Counted from the stretch's first letter, positions 32,125 to 43,368 are shown. The stretch: 64,000 nucleotides of DNA from Rachicladosporium sp. CCFEE 5018 (GCA_002077045.2 KZ111154.1:1-64000); one strand, 5' to 3'. Notes: generated from the letters alone by a model not told the origin. Translations and numbers: made by a program.

Positions 32125-33403
32125 TCAAGAGTTGCCACTTCGTTTCCTGGGTGCGAAATGGCTGTCGTCATTGGCGAGCCAGATCCAGAAGTCGAAGCAA
32201 AAGCGTGCAGCACTACCATTGGCATTGATAGCCGCTTTGTATCGTTTGACAAGCAGCTTCGCATCACTCGGGTAAAAGCCGCTGGCTATCAGTATACCAA
32301 GTTCAGCCGATGTGTCCTGCACCTTACATATTTCCTTGAACCGAAGCCTGGCGGCGAGGAATTCAAAACGTAGGTCGAAATCTAATTCGTGGCCGTGAGC
32401 CCTCAAGATCCTGAGCGCGCTCTTCAGTTTTCCAGGGGTCCAAATTGTATGAAGACTACCTGGCAATTGTTGCGCGGCATCTGCTTTGAAGGCAGACAAT
32501 CTCCATTGGCGAGCACGTGCCCCCAAGAAATCACCTGTGAAGGACTTCAGTCCAGTGAGGGGCATAGGGACCATGTTGAAGTCACGGTTGACAGCTAAGA
32601 GCACTTGCTCATCGAGGTCTCCGACGCCTTGGACAACATCAACAGCATCCGATGGTTCGTTGATCCGCAGGAGTTGTAGCAGTTCGGCGTCAAACAACAC
32701 CGTTGCACGGGCATCTCGGTTGTCAAGAGAGCTATGTCGCAATTCTAGATCATCCTCGTGTACACGAGCTTTCGCACCCTCGGGCTGTGGAGTCCGTACG
32801 GAGTCGGACGCCTCAGCGGGCACTGTAGTTGTGCATAGAGCTGTCTGCTCACTTGACTGTGTCAGTGTCTCTTGTCCAGGTTTCACTTGCAGCAAACGTT
32901 CCTGTTGACGATGGGACTCCTCGGTACCAGCAGAGATTGTATCAGGCAGCGCGCCAGCTTCGCTTGAGGCAGGGATGTTCACTGCGGCAGCCTTCCCATA
33001 CAGATTTGCGGATGTTGGTGTGGGTAGTGAGTCTCCAAGGCTGCCGCCGTCCTGCCGTGTGGCTTTAGCGCTTGATATGGACGCGAGATGCTGCCCCAGT
33101 AGGGTGGACCTCGCTGATCTAGCCCGCAGAACAGGCGACAGCGGTGGCACAAAAGGGCTATTGGCCTCCGGCGTGGCAGGGCCATAGTAGTAGTCTATAT
33201 AACAACAAGGCTTTAGTACGTTCGCACTGACTTCCGCCATCCTCGATGACCTTACTGTGTGTTTGAGTGAGGTAAGTCACATGGCCATACGCATCCCGCT
33301 CGACGAGCTGCTGCGTCCAGCGGTGTCGATCACCCACATTGACGTTTGCATGGTCAGAAGCGTTCAAGCTTCCCAAGTTGATCCCGTGTGCCTTCTGGGC
33401 CAT
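32125..33403 (-). CDS. Array paralogue A: GIN/VGD N-module + WTPG domain, unknown function
   Basis: I do not recognise this family. Exons 33403-33256 and 33194-32125 give 405 residues in exact frame; the phase-1 intron is GTAAGG..TATAG. Exon 1 encodes a 49-residue module with ordered motifs GINLG, ASDH, VNVGDRH, ERD and GHVT. Exon 2 opens with YYYGPATP and goes into a Ser/Pro/Glu-rich disordered stretch of about 130 residues. It then enters a structured C-terminal half with LLQLLRINEPSDAVDVV and the domain beginning IWTPGKLKSALRILRAHGHE (about residue 313) to the end. The same two modules and the same intron position and phase recur in the genes at 34154 and 38353, which establishes a tandem family. 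The V-x-V-G-[DN] turn in the N-module vaguely recalls HET-s-related amyloid motifs. No signal peptide, membrane helix or catalytic motif is seen. Confidence 0.7.
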
Positions 33404-34153
33404 CGCTGAATGCTGCTCTGGGGATTGACTGACCTCCGATTCAGCAGTGACAATTAAAAGGGAGCTTTTTCGAACCCGCCTGCATGACAAGGCAGTTGAA
33501 TTGAAGACGGGAGACGACAAGCGACCCGTCGCATTGCAACGACAGGCTGAGCTGCATAATCTGACCGACTTCAAGTATTACACCTTCGACTGTGAGTGAG
33601 AGCCGCGTCTGAACCACACCCAGAGCTATGAGCGGTAGCTTGTTGCCCCACGCCGGCATGAGCAACTTGCAGCTTCCGACACCCTGGCGTCCGTGCATCA
33701 ATGGATCTAGTGGCACATTTCTGCCAATGTTACGGCTATCATATATGCAGGAGCAAGAAAAGAGCGCTCGTCGACTGAGTCTCACATTGAGATCAGCAAT
33801 GGGTGCGGACATCAGAGATTTAGAATGCATTGATCTAATGTAGGAGTCCACCCGACAAAGACCTGGATATATCTGCGGTACGAGAGGTATAGGTCTAAAG
33901 TGTGATTTCTTCTTGGGCGATGGGATGGTCGGGAGGGAATTGGATTGTACTGGCTACCTGCTTAGCTGGACCACAATATCAGGGCCATGGCGTGAGTCAT
34001 GTGGACTTCACGTCAAGAGGCTACCTCGGACGTCGCTGCAGTATGTCCGAAGATGATCGCATTTCGTGGGGATGGGTGAGCGGGAGGGTGGGGGTGCTGG
34101 GAGTAGAGCGATCGCCGCCTAGTATCATCCGCACGTACTAGATGCTGGCGCGT
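33404..34153. other. Spacer between paralogues A and B
   Basis: A 136-codon minus-strand frame (33441-33851) lies directly upstream of paralogue A. It has faint resemblance to a frame at 35541-35765 in the same place relative to paralogue B (shared L-x-x-P..G and E..Q patterns). This may be decayed or promoter-linked duplicated sequence. I do not annotate a gene. Confidence 0.35.
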
Positions 34154-35439
34154 TCACCGAAGCAACCCTTGATCTAGCAATGCTGTCATCCAAGCGAACT
34201 TCGTTCCATCTTGCACTTTGCTACTCTGCTCCATGATGCTGCGAGCATCTTGTAGCATGAAGTCGCAGTCTAGCAATTCTTGTAATTCATTCGTCTGGTG
34301 GTAGCGCCCTGGAAACGCCCAGAAACGAATAATAAGGATTACGTAGCCGGCTCTAACGTCGCACACGGTGGAGTGGCCATGCCTCATCAGTAGCTCTGCA
34401 GCCAATTGGAGACCGCCACGAGTCCAGGAATTGGTGGAGAACAGCGGCGGTGGAGGTGGACGACGCGAAGCAACACTCGCCTCGGCAAGAGTCGCCACTC
34501 TGGACACTTGTCTCCACTGCTTTCTAGAATCCCAATCTAGGGGAGGGGACTCTTCCGTTTGAGCTAGAGGCCGTGGAAGCGAGTGATAATACGTAAGGGC
34601 AGGTAGGCTGTGTGGGCCTAGTTGTGTTGTTGCGAATGCTATCCACGGCCTATGGCCCTTCACGCATTCGCGGGATCTTGACACGTCTTCCTTGAGGTCG
34701 CAGATCTCTGCGTGCAGCTGGGCGAGGTCTTCCGGCTGCACTGGGGCGCCTCGGCGAGCTCGTGGTGACACGCTCGGTGAATCGGTCAGCATGATTCTGG
34801 CAAATCTCCGGGTCCGTGAAGCTGGCTCAGAGTCATATCCATCCTCGGCAGTGTTCGGGAGTGGAAACTCCCTCCGCATGCTCTCGAGAGTCAATCTCGA
34901 AGGTCGTAGAGCCGCCTCGGGCTCGTCATCTCGACTCGTGGCGTTGTCATGGTTTGAGGACTGGAACGGAGCCTCCCTGACTGCCACATTATTTGTGTCC
35001 ACAGTGGCCATGGCCAGGCCAGCGGTTGCTCTTCGTCGGAACACTTCGGATCTGCTCATGGGTGGAAGAGCATCATGTACTGGCGCAGCACGAAACCGCG
35101 ACGGTGGAGGTTCATCATCTACGGGCACAGCAGGAGGCGCCGATCGTCCTCGCTGAGTAGCCTCTGCCGGCGGCTCTAATCTTTGGTTGCGCGGATCTCG
35201 TGGGTCAGGCGTAGAACCCGCATACCAGTAGTCTGTAGATGGAGCGCTGATCAGAAGTCATATAGCGCGTCAGGAAAGCGGCGAGACCTACTATGAATCT
35301 GGATCAGGTTTGTTACCTGTCCATACCAGTCTCGTTCTGCATTTTGCTGTGCTTGGCGATGCCGATCGCCAACGTGTACACTTGCGTGATCTGATGCATC
35401 GAGCTTCCCTACGTTGATACCATCCGCCTTTTGGGTCAT
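34154..35439 (-). CDS. Array paralogue B: GIN/VGD N-module + WTRG domain, unknown function
   Basis: Exons 35439-35292 and 35232-34154 give 408 residues. Exon 1 is 148 bp, the same length as in paralogue A, and the intron (GTAGGT..CTACAG) is at the same position and phase. The N-module has GINVG, ASDH, VHVGDRH, ERDWYG and QVT, and exon 2 starts YWYAGSTP. The middle is Arg/Pro/Ser-rich and disordered. The C-terminal domain begins WTRGGLQLAAELLMRHGHS (about residue 305), aligning with paralogue A through W-T-x-G-x-L, the RxHGH motif, a T-[SN]-E-L block, F-x-x-x-D-A-[KR] and a final hydrophobic helix (FAWMTALL). A and B are clearly homologous at both ends, yet the middle cannot be aligned. Strand, spacing and structure argue for tandem duplication followed by fast divergence. 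Confidence 0.7.
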
Positions 35440-36784
35440 GGCAGAATGTGTCAAAATCCGGCTATCTGACTTCGACCATCCTCCTCAAGCGATCAATGGC
35501 GCCCTTCCTGGATGCCCATTGGCATGATCCAGGGCAGAGCTCAGTATTTCGTTACACGAGGACTGGGCACTACAAAGGACTTGTATACTTGACACGATGC
35601 TTCGAAGATGATGTTCAGTACAGATAGTTCACTATACGGAGTAGCTCCGACCGCGTACGGAAGCTGCAACTCAGCCACGCTCAGATTAGCGATATATAGG
35701 ATGCTCTGCGGTGGCATGTCAAGAAGGCTGGCGTCAGTGGCTTGCAGCTTTGGATTGCGTGACAATCCGCCCCGGATCGCCTTGGCGTCCGTGCATTCGT
35801 TGTGGGAGGATACATGTTAAGAACGTGGAGCACTCAATGATAAGCGATTGGACGTGTTCACGGGGAGCAGGTTAACGTCTCTATAATCATTGGCGGCGGT
35901 CGACACAAAGAGTGCGGTGTCAGCGCTTGCGATCATCGCAGACAAACCTCTGCAGAATTGGCTTTTGACTACATGCTACGCACTCGAATCAAACTCTCTT
36001 TTGCAGCGTCCCAGACTTTGTGATATCTGCGACAATAAACGAGTGTACGGATTACATGCGTTGCAAGGATTGGCTAAAGCACACTCAATCAAGGGATGCT
36101 AGGCTGGGGCTTTCACCTAAGCAGTTCATCTGCCGCCCACGTGGTAGCGCACCATATCGAGCGCACCATATCGACATACGTCTTGCTTAGTGATCTCCTC
36201 CCAATGGTCTCAGCCTCAGATGGATTGCTTAACCCGATCCAGAGTCTGATCCTTCGATTTTAGTGGCACCCCCTTGGCTTGCAAGCAGCGGCCAACGCTC
36301 CCCTCTGTGCTTGCCGAAGAGTCGACCTCGCACCTGCGAACACTTCGGCTCTACGCTGGGCTAGTGCAAGAATGTTGGCTGCAAGAGGTTTAGCTTGCTA
36401 GTAGCAATTCGATGTGAGCCACTGACCGGGTACTGTATCTGCAGAGCATTGCTTATTTCAGTGGATCTACCAAGGCTTTCCTGAAGAGTATGCTATGCTT
36501 GAGCATATACGCGAAGATCCTCGCTCGCGTGGAAATCGTTCCGCAAAGCGTCTTGCCCTATTCAATAGACTGGTCCCGGGTGATACCGCTGTTTAAGCAG
36601 GCTTGGTCAAGCGACACCGTGATGCTGATGTCCGAGGTGGCAGGCTGGCAGCTTAAGTGATCTTTGAACTCCGCCCTTTTCTCTTCGGATTACCAGCCCG
36701 AGCATGAATGACTCCTTCCTCGGCTTCTTCTTCCGGCTCCTCCTCTAGCTCCTCCTCTGACTCATCTCCTTCAGGCTCATATGC
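35440..36784. other. 1.3-kb spacer in the paralogue array
   Basis: There is no supported gene. It contains a perfect 14-bp tandem pair at 36147-36174 and possibly a remnant related to the upstream flank of paralogue A (35541-35765). Confidence 0.4.
36147..36174. repeat. 14-bp direct repeat, two copies
   Basis: GCGCACCATATCGA occurs twice in direct succession. It is too short to name and could be a replication slip or a pair of binding sites. Confidence 0.6.
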
Positions 36785-38086
36785 CTATCTGAAGGTCACG
36801 TCCTCGGACCTTTCGTTGGCGTAACCGGCCACCGCTAACGCGTGGCGTATAGCTGCATCGAAATCAATTCCATGGTCCACAGCACGAGCTGTCGTTTTCG
36901 CCAACAACTCGATGACCATCCGGGCACCTTCATCACTTGCACCTTCGTACATCAGCGTCCGAATCGCTAAGGCTTCTTTGCGATCCCATCCTTCCTGTAT
37001 TAGGTCATTCGTCGAAGTTATTGGAACGTTCCGCCTTTTCAAGATCGCTTCACCACAGTAAGGATCGGCCGAAGATCCTGGCCAGACAACCGCGGCTCCA
37101 CTGTCGCCGTCGGGGACACTAGACTTCTGCCGATCACGCCCGGAATCAAGGAATTTCGTAGTAAGTCTCTCGGACGAGCTGAAGTCTTGCGTTGGAAACT
37201 GATGCTTGTGATGTCCTGATTGAAGCTGGACATTAGCAGCCATTACAGGATACTGCGACCCCACATGCTCACGAGGTTGCGCTTCTGATAGAGGTTTCCC
37301 TCTTCCTGGATTCGTCGAGCGTCTCCCATGCGAATCAGTCGATGTGTTCAATGGGACCGCCCGAGTGACGCGTTTCGTATCCACGCCGACTCCAGCTGAT
37401 GTACCGAGTCTGTTCTCTGCCGTCTTTGACCGGTCCCGTAACGACCTTGGTTCGGGTCGCTTTTAGGTGCGCGCCATAGCGGAGACTAAGCACGACACCG
37501 GTGCAGCGTCACTTTGCGTTCGCGCTAGCTGCGTGGGTAAGACGGCGTCCTCCCAGGCCGAAACACGTTTCGAAGTGCGCGATCTTTGGGTTACTGTCAC
37601 TTCAGCTTCCACAATTGAAGTCTGTGAATTACGCGGTGTAGATAACGAAGAAGTTAGCGTAGCAAGCGTTGGTACCTCGTGCGAGGTAACAGGTCTCCAC
37701 GGCGCTGCTCGTGCAGTCCCATCTACCACATGGGCCGGAAAGCGCTCTCCAGTCTTTGTAACGAACTCATTGGCCTGTGAGTCGAGCCAATACCAGTCTC
37801 TTAGACATCTACTATACTTCCATTCCTGCTGCTCCTGTTCCGCTCGCAAAATATCTCGTGAAGCGCCGCTGTACGGCCGCGCCGGTGAATGGGCGCCCTT
37901 TGTAGGCGGTCTACGTTGCGAGGCGCGAGAGCTTTCGCTTACTGGCGCTTCGGTTCTCTTGACTTCTTTCGCGGTGGTATGCAGTACGGGCATCGTCGGT
38001 TTCGATGGCCGAGCGGCATCAATACGCGTGACAGGGTCAATATCTTCGGCAGTGTGCATTTTTTGGTATAAATGCGCTGGACCCAT
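36785..38086 (-). pseudogene. Array-embedded hypothetical protein with one internal stop
   Basis: From ATG 38086 (MGPAHLYQKMHTAEDIDP) the frame is open to a TAA at 37463-37465. It then continues in the same frame to TAG at 36785, for about 434 codons in all. The stop needs one C-to-T change from CAA (or one change from GAA), and no plausible intron removes it. The first half is basic and disordered with an aromatic patch (LRDWYWLDSQANEF). The last 60 residues form a helical stretch, DLIQEGWDRKEALAIRTLMYEGASD in part, which may be a distant version of the C-terminal domain of the neighbouring paralogues. The exon-1 GIN/VGD module is not found upstream. It may therefore be a degenerate fourth member that lost its first exon, or an unrelated gene. 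Same strand as the array. Confidence 0.45.
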
Positions 38087-38352
38087 CGCGTGACAGGCGG
38101 TCTCCTTCCGAGGCAAGTGCTGTGGGGTCGTGCCACGAGATTAAGTGAATGTCGGTGTGGATATCCAACGATGTGCGCATCGGCTTGCGTGTGGTGTTCG
38201 ATGAGGCTGAGCTCGACTACCCACTATCAGCCTCATGTTGGCATTGCTATCAGGTAGCCGTTTTGCTTCAATGCTCTTGCATATCATGTGTTGCTCATAG
38301 TGATTGGTGTCCGCGTCGAGGGCTCACAGGATCCTCGGCAAAGCATCTTCTC

Positions 38353-39527
38353 TCACCCCGTCCTCGAAGAGTCGCCCATGCTGAAGCAAAACCGAGTAAG
38401 AAACGGTGCCAACAGCCTGGCTGCAGCAGACGGTATCCTGGATGCGTCGTCGTTGCTGAATCTACTGGACCGTAGTGCTCTGTGGAGATCGTGCGGGCGA
38501 CGACGACAGTCCAGAACCGTGCTCACGCCCTTGCCGGTATAATACGTGTGCGAACTTGAGATTCCACCGGCCTCTAACTGAGCTAAGGTGCGCTTCACAT
38601 CTCCTGGCGTCCAAGACACTGCATCGATTTTTAGGCCGGCCACAGTGTTTGTTGAAGGATCGATCTGTTGCATTCGCACGCCTTGACGGTTCCTGGCTTG
38701 GTCGCGTGAAAAATGGTGACTCTCCTCTGTGCGACGCGACGCCGGGTATGGAAGAATATCCGAAGTACTCTGAGCAGTATGCGCTGCGGCTAGATTCTGA
38801 GGCTGGGACAATGGGGACGATGCTGAATATTCCGAATATCGCGATGCTGACCCTGGGAGCCTTGGTGGTGGACCTCGGCCAGGGTGAGAAGCTTCCTGCG
38901 ATGCAAGAATTTGCCAGAACGGTGACAACCGCGGGCTTTGCGAAGTAGATTTGCGTTCAGCGCGCATTGCGCCTTCGACTTCTCCCGGAGTTCTCCTACG
39001 TGGTCCAGCTTCCGTAGGCTGCGTGAAGTGCGCTGTTATAGGACCCATCGTCGCACGAGCGTGCACGGCGCTGAATTGGGACGCACTTCCTGTGGGTACA
39101 ACAGCGCTCGTAGCAAAGGTCTCTGCAGGCACAGCTCCATATCTCTCAATGAGATCCGAGCCTTCCGAGGACGGCTTCCGTTCACGACCCTCGCCTGTAG
39201 CCTGAGGCGGTACAAGTCCTCGGGTTTCGACATTCGATGCTCCCCGAAACATTTTGATAGAGCTTTCAAGCGAGTCTCTCGGCCGTGCACCATAATAATA
39301 GTCTGAGTGCTGTCAGCTCATGCACCATGTATGACAGCTGGTACACTGCGCTCAAGAATAGCAATGGACCTACTGTTGACCTGATAGAAGTTGGTAATGT
39401 TACCATTCACGTCTCTCTCAACCACCTGATGATGGCTGCTGTCTTGGTGCGAATCGCCTACGTGAACAGTCGTGTGACCAGACGCCTCGAGAACTCCAAC
39501 GTTGATGCCGCCTGTCTCTTGAGACAT
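38353..39527 (-). CDS. Array paralogue C: GIN/VGD N-module + WTPG domain, unknown function
   Basis: Exons 39527-39374 and 39302-38353 give 367 residues. Exon 1 is 154 bp, six bases longer than in A and B through two extra residues in a His-rich loop. The intron (GTAGGT..CTCAG) is again phase 1 at the same site. The N-module shows GINVG, ASGH, VHVGDSH, ERD and GNIT, and exon 2 opens with YYYGARPR. A disordered Pro/Ser/Arg middle follows, with DAVSWTPGDVKRTLAQLEAG (about residue 265) opening the shortened C-terminal domain. The tail ends in a Phe-rich segment (FLTRFCFSMGD). It is the most diverged of the three at the C-terminus, but the exon-1 module and the splice site leave no doubt about common origin. 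Confidence 0.68.
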
Positions 39528-39948
39528 ATTTCTGCACTTGACCTTACTGGCTACTCGCACGTCGTGTCCAGCATCAAGGGGCTCATCAGGACATCACGCA
39601 ACAGATCTCGGGCCCTGTAGGTGACTCCGCAGCGCAAGCAGCGCATCGGTGCGGACAGCCAGGTTTTGTTCCTTGCACTGGCTTCTGTCTCTCTCGCTGG
39701 GCGTAGTCGATTCGCGAAGTCGTCGGTAGTGAGACGCATGTGTTCACGGCGGGGGTCCTTGACAAGCGATATGCGGCTCTTAAACGCCACCAAGCCACCT
39801 CGCCCAACCTCCGCGAAGACGTTGCCGACTCCACATATGCAGTATCTCTCCTACACACAAGACAATCAGCATTGGTGTCACGGCTGATCGACGACGATCT
39901 TGTGAGAGCTAGAGACGTAGTTCAGCATCGGTCGCAGAGAAGACGGCA
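39528..39948. other. Divergent spacer, paralogue C / Nudix gene
   Basis: 421 bp separate two divergent starts (39527 minus, 39949 plus), presumably holding both promoters. No RNA gene or repeat is seen. Confidence 0.5.
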
Positions 39949-40981
39949 ATGAACTTCCTCTCCCTGGTAGCGGCATGCGACAAGTGAGTCCAAGTCATGG
40001 CAGCACAATGTGAGGAGACCAACTCGCCACAGCTTTCCATCCGGTCCTGTGGATGACAGATACTACCTGCTATATCTGCCCGGCGATGATCAGCCTCATG
40101 GCTACATGCTGCCCGAGATTGTGGCCCGCATGCCGTTCACATCGACGTTCGAGGTCAATCACGAAGTCCCTCGCCGCGTGAATGTGCTAGACCAGACTAA
40201 GGGAGATGATACACCAGGAGCCATCAATACCGCCTTCCAAGACCTCATCAACATCTGCATCGAGCAGAAGACCTTCCGGGCACTAGCAGGCGTGCACAGC
40301 GAGCCCTTCGTCATCCCTAGTGCTCGTTATGACAGACCGGTACAAGTTGAGCGCTTCGCCGCGCAGCTCTTCGGCATTACGCACAGAGGCGCTCACCTTG
40401 TAGCCTACACTTTTCGCGACAGTAAGATGCTTGTCTGGATACCCCGCCGAGCAGCACATCTCTTCACTTACCCCGGCATGCTCGACACAACCGTGGCAGG
40501 CGGCGTCAAAGCTGGCGCATCGCCGCTACAGACGATCATAGAAGAGGCTAACGAAGAGGCTTCGTTGCCGGAAGATTTTGTCCGCCGGCTCGCCCGCTGC
40601 AGAGGTACGATCACTCATATGAGTATGAGTGGTGAGGAGTCGCCTGCTGAGAAGGGTCTGGTTTGCCCCGACTACACCTTCGTCTACGACATGGAGCTAC
40701 CGCCTGATGTCGTGCCTCGACCGAACGACGACGAAGTTGCGGGCTTCACTGCGATGCCTGTGGAAGATCTGAAAGCGGCTATGCTGCGAGAAGAATTCAA
40801 AGACGACTCTGCTGTTGTACTTGTGGAATTCCTCATACGACATGGTATTATCACGCCAGAGAACGAACCCGACTTCGTCGAGATCACTATGCGACTACAC
40901 CGAAGGCTGCCCTTCAGAACTTGGCCACGGTCTACAATTCTACCGCTGGACTGGTCAGTCCTCTGTTCTCCTCCACAATGA
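39949..40981 (+). CDS. Nudix hydrolase with DUF4743-type N-domain (YJR142W-like)
   Basis: Exons 39949-39983 and 40033-40981 give 327 residues. The small first exon (MNFLSLVAACDN) joins the second through a 49-bp GTGAGT..CCACAG intron, producing the family N-terminus CDNFPSGPVDDRYYLLYLP. The N-domain is the DUF4743 type found in front of thiamine-pyrophosphokinase-related Nudix enzymes. The Nudix box is GGVKAGASPLQTIIEEANEE, with the catalytic EExNEE core; the usual Arg before the first Glu is replaced. Yeast YJR142W and plant NUDT20/24 remove phosphate from damaged thiamine diphosphate analogues (oxo- and oxythiamine forms), so a thiamine-damage repair role is the likely one. The last 25 residues (FRTWPRSTILPLDW) look unlike the family tail; a short final intron may be missed. 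Confidence 0.85.
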
Positions 40982-41179
40982 CATTGTAGGCAAGTGCTCA
41001 TTCTCATTCACTTCATAGAGCGGGACGTCCCGCCTTAACACTTCACTACAACGAAAGTGCCTGATCCAACCTGCATTTACCGCAATCGACTTCTGCACAC
41101 GTTTGCCACTCACTGAAGTGCACCATCAACACCTCAGCGCTCCATCAGCGTCTCCACTCTCTTCGCTGCCAGTGATAAC

Positions 41180-41830
41180 ATGCCGGCACGCAACATTCGT
41201 TCGAGCGCAAGCATGGTCATCGACTCCCAAGATCGCGCACGCTACTCAGACTCCACAGCCAGTGACGACTGCTTCAATATCTCGCCACGCGCACGCTCTT
41301 CCCGTAGCTCACGCTCAGACTACCCACCCACACTACCTCCACCATACGACGAGATATCTCGTAGACGTATTACAAGCACTCAAACGGCTTCGAGCTACAG
41401 CACCACAGCACGAGCTGGAGTATCAACCTCTCGAGTTATTATCTCCCGGCCATCAAGTTGCACCACATACGATCGCTCTGCACGTACTATGCACCATCCC
41501 CAAGCCGGAGGCCATAGCCTTGCTCCTGCCCCGATGGATGATCCTACCGTTATAGCCGACAGAGGGTGGCTTCGCGATTCCGCCGCCTACGCAAGCCAGG
41601 ACCCGCGAATCGAATATGCTGCAGACACTGGACACACGAGCTTGCGCAACGGCCAAAGTGTTACTACGCGCGAAGTAGCACCTGCCGACAGGCAGCTGCG
41701 GTCCTACAGGAACCAGGGTAGTAGTGTGGTGCCCGAGTCCTCAAGTCCCACTGCGCACTATTGCTTGCCTGCGCGACATCGGTCGCGCGAGGTGGAGACA
41801 TGTGGAAGGTACCGCATCGTGTACCCGTGA
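41180..41830 (+). CDS. Hypothetical Ser/Arg-rich disordered protein
   Basis: This open frame of 216 codons starts at ATG 41180. It encodes a low-complexity Ser/Thr/Arg-rich protein with a PPPYDE motif near residue 52. The motif is a possible PPxY ligand for WW domains, as in Rsp5 adaptors. No domain, leader or membrane helix is seen. A second frame continues beyond the stop with ordinary composition, so the 3' end could be spliced differently. Evidence for the gene is coding-like composition and position between two convergent, well-defined genes only. Confidence 0.35.
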   Translation: MPARNIRSSASMVIDSQDRARYSDSTASDDCFNISPRARSSRSSRSDYPPTLPPPYDEISRRRITSTQTASSYSTTARAGVSTSRVIISRPSSCTTYDRSARTMHHPQAGGHSLAPAPMDDPTVIADRGWLRDSAAYASQDPRIEYAADTGHTSLRNGQSVTTREVAPADRQLRSYRNQGSSVVPESSSPTAHYCLPARHRSREVETCGRYRIVYP

Positions 41831-42406
41831 AGGTCCTCGTTCGGTACTAGTGCGAGGACCTTACGATTTTCTCAAGGGTATTCAGCGGCGGCTCAGGCTT
41901 CGCTGCTCTGCTCTGTTAGTGATCCAGGCGAACCCCAGACCAGAGGAGGACTTGGGTTGCACGTCCCTCATTGACGAAAGTCGTAGTCAAGCGTTGATGA
42001 CGCCGCGGTCAAGTGGAACAGCCACCGTGATCGACTGGATCAGAAGCAGGGCAGGGGAACAATAGACGAGAAGGATGGCGCCACGAATGCCGACGCCGTG
42101 TAGTAGATCTGTACATGAATAGTCATACCTTGTACCGTAGCGCATTCCACTTTCGTGCCCTCTGTTTCCGCCCTGTCAATGATATGTACACCCCTACCTT
42201 CTCAACGACCGCAACACGCTCGTGACCACAGCTCTGTCAAGCTTCGGAAGCACATCCAAATTCCGCCGACTTCTCTTCACGTACGCGAACCACCACTCAG
42301 ATACCCTCCGCCTTCGTTTCCGAGTCTGTATGGCATCGGACGCCTCACGGAGTCTCTTCTCAGCAGCCTCCATGGCCTTTCTTCGGACAGGTGCAACGGC
42401 AAGGTC
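41831..42406. other. Intergenic, no gene seen
   Basis: 576 bp between the hypothetical gene and the GRX3/4 stop codon; convergent 3' ends. Confidence 0.45.
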
Positions 42407-43368
42407 CTATGATGCAGCTGCTTGAGCTTCGGGAGCAGCAGGGCCGCCGGTATTCCGTTGCGAGCTGACCATGTAGTCCTTGAGGAACTCATCGTCGTTC
42501 TCAAATTCCTCCTTGAGCTGCAAACTTCATCAGTGCACGTCAATTAATTCCGTGAGGGACTGAAACTTACGATGTCCAGCCCACCCACCAACTCCCCACC
42601 AACATACACCTGCGGAAACGTCGGCCATTCCGAAAACTCCTTAAGCCCCTGCCTCACCTCATCATCGGCCAGAATATTGAAGAACCCATACCGCACGCCC
42701 TTCTCCCGCAATAAACTGACAGTCTGTCTGCTAAACCCACATTGAGGAGCCGAGGGCGTGCCCTTCATGAACAGCATCACTGGCGCAGCCTTGACCAACT
42801 CTGCTAGCCTCGTGTTCAACTCATCCTTCGACTCCCCATTCGTCTCACCACTGCTATACTGCGGCGCAGTCTTCGGATCCTCAGCCCCAGGCGCGTACTT
42901 CGCCAACCCATTCGCCCCGCCATTCTGCAGCGGCTCCGCATCTCCTGCACTCTCACTAGGCGCAGCCTTCGTAACCTTCTGCTGCGGTGGCAACTTCTCC
43001 CCACTCTTCGCCTTCCCAGCATGAGCTTCCACCGCACTCCTGACCTTCCCCGCGTCAGTGCCAGTAATACTCTCCACGACCTTCCCATCTTTCTGCAGCA
43101 CCACGAGCGGGACTTGCGTCACATCGTACGTCTCGCTCACTTCGCTGACTTCCTCTGCATCCAAGCTGAGGAACACTGTCCGAGGTGGTGAGGCGGCGGG
43201 ATATGTGGAGGCGAGGGTGGAGAGGATTGTGGACATTTGTTTGCAGGGTTCTGCCCAGGGGGCGTGGAAGTATATGACTGCGAGGCATTGCGCGGGGAGG
43301 GAGGAGATCTGGGAGTTGAAGTCGGATTCGGAGGCGATGGGTTGGAGGGTGCAGGTATCAGAAGCCAT
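42407..43368 (-). CDS. GRX4: Monothiol glutaredoxin Grx3/Grx4
   Basis: Exons 43368-42571 and 42517-42407 give 302 residues. The 53-bp intron is GTAAGT..TTGCAG. The N-terminal thioredoxin-like domain has WAEPCKQM in place of the WCGPC active site, which is normal for this family. A Pro/Gly/Ser linker follows, then the glutaredoxin domain with the Fe-S-binding MKGTPSAPQCGFSRQ and the glutathione-site WPTFPQVYVGGELVGG. The second exon completes the last helix and an Ala-rich tail. Multidomain monothiol glutaredoxins bind a [2Fe-2S] cluster with glutathione in cytosol and nucleus. In filamentous fungi they relay iron status to the GATA factor SreA and to HapX, and they deliver iron to cytosolic enzymes. 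All key residues are present. Confidence 0.95.

Noticed and set aside
42120..42400. Possible extension of the hypothetical gene at 41180 past its stop
   Set aside because: Neighbouring frames are short and the sequence is convergent with GRX3/4; no splice sites of good quality join them.
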